Shown piece by piece: positions 8,008-12,705 of a DNA stretch of 12,705 nt; positions within the stretch are counted from its first letter, which is position 1, and each line of letters starts with the position of its first letter. The stretch lies in NCBI GenBank assembly GCA_046760905.1, contig JBHIFB010000098.1, positions 1 through 12,705 on the forward strand, read 5' to 3'. Source of the stretch: JBHIFB01 sp046760905 (GTDB lineage Bacteria > Gemmatimonadota > CAZMKB01). The notes below the pieces were generated by a model, which made no database searches, was not told the origin of the DNA, and saw only the letters and a program-made list of their open reading frames with translations. A program made the translations under genes and the position numbers.

Positions 8008-9212
8008 TGATAATCGATCTGGCCTCTGATTCTCCTTAAAAATTTTAACAGAAAAAGCTCCTTCAGTGATTTTCGGCCCTCACCGGGAAGCCGCCAAAGG
8101 AGATCATGCTTTATGCGGACCAGGTAATATGGATCGCCCCCAGGCACATTCATGGGTCGGTGTGGTATCGTTGACCAGAAATTTGATAGATATCCAACCT
8201 TCTTCGAACACTCAACGGAAAGGCTGCATCCCACACCCCAAGGATAAGCGAGGTGTCGAATCCTTTTCCCCGGCAGCCGCTTTTCTATAAGCCTTCTGGC
8301 CTCCTCCACACTCTCCGTGATTCTTCTATACTGCTCTTCATCTGTTTCAAACGACTCATTTCCAGGATTATACCTGCGGTGTTCCTTCACAAGATCAAAC
8401 AACTGCGCAGACCATCTCTTTTCCCTAAAGAAAGCACGGCCACCGTTCTGTGACACGAATCTGATGCATTCATCCCTGAGACCTGTGTCTTCATAAAACA
8501 TCTTCTTCTCCCTGAGTGAAGGAACACTCTTATAAATAGGCGCGCCCAGCAGCTTCTCAAACTCTATAAAATCATTTTCAATATCTTTCATAAGAGGTAT
8601 ATCGAAGGTAAAAAAGAAGCTGTCAATACTCCTTGGACTGACAAAACCTACGATCTTTGAGCTCACAGGAATTCTCCTGTGATCAAAAGAATGAGATTGA
8701 AAATCTATAACGCCGCTTTCTTGCATGATCCTGGCCTCCCGCCAAGATATAACTGGTGAATCACCAAGATCGCACTTGCTGATCTCTTCAATATCACTTT
8801 TCCCGTCCCAGAAATCTTCCAGGTTCGGGGAGGGAGTACTATCTTCCTGGACAAGTTTCGGTACCATGAAAACTGTAGCTTTAAAACCATATTTCCTTAA
8901 TAGCGGGTAGGCTATCACCCATGTGCTCTTTCGAGCGTCATCGAATGTAAGCATCACAATCTTCTCCGGTATCTTTTTATCAATGAAGAGATACCGATAT
9001 GCCTCATCCGAAGTAACCGTCCGATACCGATTAGCCTTCAGAAACTCCAGTTTCTCCTCGAAATCATGTGCCTCGATCGAATGGAACGAGAAAACCGGTA
9101 GGTTCCCCTTCAGCGGACCGGGTTTTTGTTGCCAGACAAAGGAAGGATAGCTTTCTGTCACGATATCCTCAAACTGAAAATACAATGCTTCGAGATGCTT
9201 TTTCAGCTCCAT
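8004..9212 (-). CDS. polysaccharide deacetylase, CE4/NodB-type, with large internal insertion
   Basis: Protein of 402 residues. CE4 metal-dependent deacetylases remove N- or O-acetyl groups from glycans. NodB motif 1 is T89-F-D91-D92 (base and metal ligand), preceded by VFSFHSIE (about 40-47), a typical strand start. Motif 2 is H174-S-F-D-H178, supplying the two metal histidines. Motif 3 appears as A322-Y-P-W-G326. About 140 residues separate motifs 2 and 3, several times the usual distance, and the inserted part is hydrophilic and charged. No signal peptide or membrane segment is evident, so it probably acts in the cytoplasm on a nucleotide- or lipid-linked sugar. AGGT (9221-9218) lies 5 nt before ATG. 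The gap to the upstream acetyltransferase is only 18 bp, so they are surely one transcript. Confidence 0.9.
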   Translation of the reverse strand: MELKKHLEALYFQFEDIVTESYPSFVWQQKPGPLKGNLPVFSFHSIEAHDFEEKLEFLKANRYRTVTSDEAYRYLFIDKKIPEKIVMLTFDDARKSTWVIAYPLLRKYGFKATVFMVPKLVQEDSTPSPNLEDFWDGKSDIEEISKCDLGDSPVISWREARIMQESGVIDFQSHSFDHRRIPVSSKIVGFVSPRSIDSFFFTFDIPLMKDIENDFIEFEKLLGAPIYKSVPSLREKKMFYEDTGLRDECIRFVSQNGGRAFFREKRWSAQLFDLVKEHRRYNPGNESFETDEEQYRRITESVEEARRLIEKRLPGKRIRHLAYPWGVGCSLSVECSKKVGYLSNFWSTIPHRPMNVPGGDPYYLVRIKHDLLWRLPGEGRKSLKELFLLKFLRRIRGQIDYQ

Positions 9213-9230
9213 GCTTGACCTGCCGGTAAT

Positions 9231-10298
9231 TTAGATCTCATCAGTATCACCGTGAGAGAAGGTCCATAAGTTAATATCATTTATATTATCTGGAATGGTA
9301 ACCCCTTCTTTATTGCTCCTCATGACGAAGAAGTACTCTTTCCTTCTCTCAATGAATCCGAATCTTTTCAATAGACTCTTGAATCGGCTGCCCTTCAAAG
9401 CCCAGCATGAGAGAAAATCATACTCCTGTCTTTTGAGAATGTTGCACATGTGATCAATTGTTGTGCCCAGGCTTTCTATATCATTTGCCGGCATCATTAA
9501 ATCGACCATATGAGCGAAGGTGAACCTGTTGATTTCCGTTATCTTGACAACTGCATAGCCTATCGGTTCCCCTCTCCCCCTAATGATGTAGAAATCATAA
9601 TCTTCAGGATTTTCTACAAATCTCCAGTTCAGGTAGTCGCTATTTTTAACATAAGTGAAGGTATAGCCACGCTTGTTCTTCTCCCATACCTCATCTATCC
9701 TACCATTGGGCCCGTCTATTTTCTCGATTTTGATGCATTTCTTGCCAATGTGTTTTCTGAAAAACATCCTATAAAAGATCGACAATGGGAGGCCCAAGAC
9801 CTTTGACAGGGTCCGGTTGGGGAGCCTGGTGCGGATAATTGAGTCGAAGTTAAGTGGCCGCACCAGACAGCGATATTCGAAACAAAAAGAAAAACCATGC
9901 TTTTCAACCCAGAGTGGTACAGTCGGCTTGTTCGGGGTTCCCATAATGATTTCCATACCGCAGGCCCTGGTCTCTCTAAAAGCATTCTCGATCATCTTCT
10001 TGAAAATTCCCCTGCCTTGAAACCTGGGATCCATAAATGCGTCCAGATGGTGGCCAACGAAGAACTCCCTGTCTTTCATCCAGAAAATTCGGGGTAGGAT
10101 CGCAAAGAAACTGATGATCTGACCATCCTCCTCAGCAACCCAGACGATCGGTTTTCCGAAAACGTTCTTTTTATATTTCCAAAGATAGTATTCGGGCTCG
10201 AAAGATCTGGCGATGTTTTCCACATCATTCAGAAAACACCTTTTCATCATTTCCGAAATGCCTTTACTATCAGAATCCCGGTAAGCCCTCACTTCCAT
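9231..10298 (-). CDS. GNAT-type N-acetyltransferase, probable two-domain
   Basis: Protein of 355 residues. The first 140 residues are a clear GNAT fold: beta strands VWVAEEDGQIISFFAI (about 52-67) and, in motif A, the acetyl-CoA pyrophosphate loop R92-F-Q-G95-R-G97 in MDPRFQGRGIFKK, then the terminal strand region with WVEKHGF. The C-terminal half (about 190-350) repeats GNAT-like secondary structure (YLNWRF, IIRGRGEPIGYAVVKI, LLKRFGFIERR) without a Q/RxxGxG/A loop and may be a catalytically silent second domain. It probably acetylates an amino sugar, perhaps opposing or complementing the deacetylase 18 bp downstream, though amino acid or peptide acceptors cannot be excluded. AGGGGG (10311-10306) stands 7 nt before ATG. 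It is first in the minus-strand cluster, but no convincing sigma70 promoter was found upstream. Confidence 0.8.
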   Translation of the reverse strand: MEVRAYRDSDSKGISEMMKRCFLNDVENIARSFEPEYYLWKYKKNVFGKPIVWVAEEDGQIISFFAILPRIFWMKDREFFVGHHLDAFMDPRFQGRGIFKKMIENAFRETRACGMEIIMGTPNKPTVPLWVEKHGFSFCFEYRCLVRPLNFDSIIRTRLPNRTLSKVLGLPLSIFYRMFFRKHIGKKCIKIEKIDGPNGRIDEVWEKNKRGYTFTYVKNSDYLNWRFVENPEDYDFYIIRGRGEPIGYAVVKITEINRFTFAHMVDLMMPANDIESLGTTIDHMCNILKRQEYDFLSCWALKGSRFKSLLKRFGFIERRKEYFFVMRSNKEGVTIPDNINDINLWTFSHGDTDEI

Positions 10299-10495
10299 CT
10301 CTTATCCCCCTCTAACCGACTCATCCAAAACTATAAGAATTCTCCCGAATGATCACTACCCTCTTCTCCACCCCACCTCATTGCAAAAACGATTCCATTT
10401 CAACAGACCAGAGATAAAAACAGAGCTTATCACAGGAAATTTCGCTGAAGGTTGCCCTCTTCCCGAAAACCTGGAAACTTCAAAGCTTGTTCCCA
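10299..10495. other. intergenic part upstream of the divergent GNAT and DUF2079 genes
   Basis: About 200 bp with no gene I can support. A plus-strand frame from a TTG at 10381 to 10602 runs straight through the promoter at 10496-10524, lacks an SD and resembles nothing, so it is not called. A minus-strand promoter for the acetyltransferase cluster should lie here. The best candidate, TATAGT near 10335-10340 with a 3-of-6 -35, is too weak to name. Confidence 0.5.
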
Positions 10496-10524
10496 TTGAC
10501 ACAGGCCATTACCTCAAATATTAT
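10496..10524 (+). promoter_or_regulatory. strong sigma70-type promoter of the DUF2079 gene
   Basis: Perfect TTGACA (10496-10501), 17-nt spacer, then TATTAT (10519-10524). Both hexamers and the spacing are identical to the rRNA promoter at 1240-1212. Transcription would begin near 10531, giving a leader of about 94 nt before the TTG start at 10625. Confidence 0.75.
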
Positions 10525-10526
10525 CA

Positions 10527-10577
10527 ATTCCTGGGAATAATCAATAGACCTGGACTTTCCCCATTTTTTCTGGGAAT
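10527..10577 (+). repeat. CTGGGAAT repeats and palindrome at the transcription start
   Basis: ATTCC-TG-GGAAT (10527-10538) is a perfect 5-bp palindrome lying over the predicted start of transcription. CTGGGAAT recurs at 10531-10538 and 10570-10577, and the related CTGGACT lies at 10551. The roughly 20-nt spacing would place the copies on one face of the helix, so an operator is possible. No regulator gene is in the window. Confidence 0.3.
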
Positions 10578-10624
10578 TAGAGCTGGCTTGCAGGCAATCT
10601 GATTTCATACTATGGGAGTTATTA

Positions 10625-12514
10625 TTGAGTTCTCATAAGTCAGCAAGAACAGATGTGATAATGATAGTAATATTGATCATTATCTACAACACCCTGATGG
10701 ATATCTACTGTATAAGGAGATATAGAAGTTACAATGCAGGTGCGTTCGATCTGGGAATCGCTGCGCAAACTCTCTGGAACACATCGCATGGTGATATCCT
10801 ACATGAGAGTGTGAACTTGGGAAAACCCGCATCAAGACCCTGGAATGGCCGGTGGGAGCTTATACTCATACCGATAGCACTTTTATACAGAATATTTGAC
10901 AGAGTAGAGTTTATCCTCCTCCTACAAACAATGATTATATCACTTGGAATAATTCCGACTTACATATTATCAAAACAAAAGCTGGGAGGCGTATTCATAC
11001 CTTTTTGCTTGTCAATCGCCTATATACTGAACCCGGTAATACACAATCCAAATCTATTCGACTTTCACAGTGTTTCACTATCTATACCAATGATAATCTT
11101 TCTGATCTACTTTTCGGAAAGAAACAATATCAGCATGATGTTCCTGACGTTTATCTTAATATTATCCTGCAGGGAAGATCTGGCACCGCTACTGTTTGCC
11201 TATTCAATATACCTTTACTTGCTGAGGAAAAGGCTCAGATTACCTGCCGTATTTTTATCATTATCCATCATCTGGTTTATGTTCACTACAAACACTTCTT
11301 CTGTTAGAAACTTTTTGGGATTGCCGGAAATCATCCCTTCCTATACCCAGGCCGGCAGATGGGATCATATAGGTGGAACTGATCCGCTGGGGATTCTTTT
11401 CCACTTCTTTGACAATCCCATGAGTCTCATTAAGAGCATTTTCAACATCGAAAATCTGAAGTATTTGATCAAGATAACTGCCCCGTTTTCATTCCTCCCG
11501 CTTTTTAACCTGAAGATGGTTTTCATAGCTCTGCCCAATTTCCTGATAAATGGTATGAGCCACTGGAGCTTGGCACATCACATAGAGCACCACTATAATG
11601 CCCATGTCGGTGCAGTCATGATGGTATCATCCATCTATGCCGTCTCCAAGATATCCGGTTTCAACATCCTCGGAACATGTTCAACTAAGAAGAGAATGGA
11701 GAAAATCGTTGCCTTAGTGTTCGTTCTGGCAAGTCTGACAGCGGCCATTCTCTGGTCGAGGTATAAAAACATATCAAAGTGGCAGGTCTCTGGTCATCAT
11801 GAGATCCTGAATGGAGTTGTCAAAAAGATTGATCCGGATGCCAGCATCAGCAGTCATTTCCTGATATTGGATCACATCGCAAACAGGAAGGAATTATATA
11901 TGTTTCCGGATAATATCGATGAAGTTGACTACGTGATTGATGATATAAGATTACCTTTTAACAGGATCATGACCCACACGATCATCTCTAATAAAAAGGT
12001 GGATCCTATAAACAGCCATCTGAAGTGGATGATCAACAATCGTGGATATGGAATAGAATTATACGAAGACGGGATCATCCTTTTCAAAAAAGGCGGCGAT
12101 TGGTCGAGCGGTATCGAAATGTTGATCGGAGTGAACAGGGAAGTTGGTTTTGAACCTGTGAATATACAGACACACGGCGGAGTCTTTATCGAATCTTTCA
12201 AGTATCATGGCATATGTGGGGCTAACGATAATGTGGCGAGCTATTCATTGATATGCAGGAATGTTGAGAGTTCCCAGGAGACACTTAAAATAGTTTTTAT
12301 GCTTACCGATGGCAATGAGAGGTTTCGTTCGATCTGCAATTCACTTGCCGGCGGTATCCAGGATGAGGGAATCAAGAAAAGACTGCAGAGCCGGTATAAG
12401 GATGAGATAAACGTGAGGATACCTGCAGAGTTAACAGGTAATAAGATAACCCTCTATGTTCTGGGTGATGATTTAGACTATCACTATTTCGATACGATCC
12501 TGACTTCCCCATAA
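10625..12514 (+). CDS. DUF2079-type polytopic membrane protein, with C-terminal extension
   Basis: Protein of 629 residues. After a short N-terminus, one membrane helix (about 11-28) is followed by the family signature FDLGIAAQTLWNTSHGD (41-57), a loop, then about nine more hydrophobic helices to about 380. The conserved histidine stretch HHIEHHYNAHVGAV lies before the final helices. Residues from about 390 to 490 form a soluble domain (FLILDHIANR, then IELYEDGIILFKKG), as in other DUF2079 proteins, which have a GT-C-like architecture and are presumed to act in cell-envelope glycosylation; no reaction is established. About 140 further residues, rich in predicted beta strands, look additional. 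TTG is taken as start because GGGAG (10614-10618) lies 6 nt upstream; ATG 10661 has no good ribosome site. It is visibly more AT-rich than maeB. Confidence 0.85.
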   Translation: MSSHKSARTDVIMIVILIIIYNTLMDIYCIRRYRSYNAGAFDLGIAAQTLWNTSHGDILHESVNLGKPASRPWNGRWELILIPIALLYRIFDRVEFILLLQTMIISLGIIPTYILSKQKLGGVFIPFCLSIAYILNPVIHNPNLFDFHSVSLSIPMIIFLIYFSERNNISMMFLTFILILSCREDLAPLLFAYSIYLYLLRKRLRLPAVFLSLSIIWFMFTTNTSSVRNFLGLPEIIPSYTQAGRWDHIGGTDPLGILFHFFDNPMSLIKSIFNIENLKYLIKITAPFSFLPLFNLKMVFIALPNFLINGMSHWSLAHHIEHHYNAHVGAVMMVSSIYAVSKISGFNILGTCSTKKRMEKIVALVFVLASLTAAILWSRYKNISKWQVSGHHEILNGVVKKIDPDASISSHFLILDHIANRKELYMFPDNIDEVDYVIDDIRLPFNRIMTHTIISNKKVDPINSHLKWMINNRGYGIELYEDGIILFKKGGDWSSGIEMLIGVNREVGFEPVNIQTHGGVFIESFKYHGICGANDNVASYSLICRNVESSQETLKIVFMLTDGNERFRSICNSLAGGIQDEGIKKRLQSRYKDEINVRIPAELTGNKITLYVLGDDLDYHYFDTILTSP

Positions 12515-12568
12515 TGGAGTCAGGGTAGCATCCCTCTCGCTCAAGGAACGCTCCCCTGATCCTGGAAC

Positions 12569-12586
12569 ATGTCAGCGACATTTTTT
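12569..12586 (+). terminator. weak rho-independent terminator candidate after the DUF2079 gene
   Basis: ATGTC (12569-12573) pairs with GACAT (12577-12581) across an AGC loop, running into six Ts (12581-12586). The stem has only five pairs and low GC, so termination may be inefficient. The position, 55 bp past the stop codon, fits. Confidence 0.35.
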
Positions 12587-12655
12587 AAATACCGAATAGC
12601 AAAAATTAACCCGTTAATGGACCTGCCTGGCCTTATTACCTTTTCACTTGCTTGT

Positions 12656-12695
12656 GCATAAGAAATCACGTAGAATCGTTATAGTGTGATTATGC
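12656..12695. repeat. imperfect inverted repeat at the right edge of the window
   Basis: GCATAA (12656-12661) pairs with TTATGC (12690-12695), and TCAC (12666-12669) with GTGA (12686-12689), leaving a 4-nt GAAA bulge and a 16-nt centre. A weak plus-strand promoter TTGCTT (12648-12653) - N17 - TAGAAT (12671-12676) overlaps it, so it may be an operator for a gene beyond the window. The remaining sequence from 12515 shows no gene. Confidence 0.35.
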
Positions 12696-12705
12696 TCCTG
12701 ATAAA

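Noticed and set aside
10381..10602. Plus-strand 73-codon frame from a TTG codon
   Set aside because: It has no SD, runs through a near-perfect promoter at 10496-10524, and resembles no family.

Overview
The window is bacterial chromosome. Its left edge holds a partial 16S rRNA gene on the minus strand, starting near E. coli position 998 and running to the 5' end. It is followed by the rRNA leader and a strong sigma70-type promoter. By eye the 16S sequence resembles deltaproteobacteria or related uncultured lineages, but I cannot place it further without alignment. Frequent AGG/AGA arginine codons and two probable TTG starts are features of the genome rather than evidence of taxonomy.

Layout. 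(1) 1-1250, minus: 16S 5' part, leader with two boxA-like sites, and promoter TTGACA-N17-TATTAT. (2) 1450-6693, plus: a co-directional set of housekeeping-type genes, namely a HAD phosphatase, a UbiA-family prenyltransferase, an RlmI-like rRNA m5C methyltransferase and a MaeB-type malic enzyme carrying a phosphotransacetylase domain. The first three are closely spaced (43 and 13 bp) and a promoter lies just ahead of the HAD gene. (3) 10298-6708, minus: a tight cluster read as GNAT-type acetyltransferase, CE4 polysaccharide deacetylase, a possible 35-codon ORF, and a radical SAM/SPASM-like protein. (4) 10496-12514, plus: a strong promoter and a DUF2079-type polytopic membrane protein, divergent from cluster 3. 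The last 190 bp hold a weak terminator candidate and an imperfect palindrome.

Regions 3 and 4 look like an accessory cell-surface glycan module: sugar N-acetylation and deacetylation, a radical SAM step, and a GT-C-like membrane protein. The local base composition falls from about 58% GC in a sampled maeB line to about 32% in a sampled line of the DUF2079 gene. The observation I would check first is the small ORF at 8007-7900. It starts on an ATGA overlap with the deacetylase stop, fills the gap exactly, and ends 4 nt before the radical SAM start. It could be a small peptide (possibly a substrate of that enzyme), a decayed remnant, or chance. No function beyond family level is proven for regions 3 and 4.
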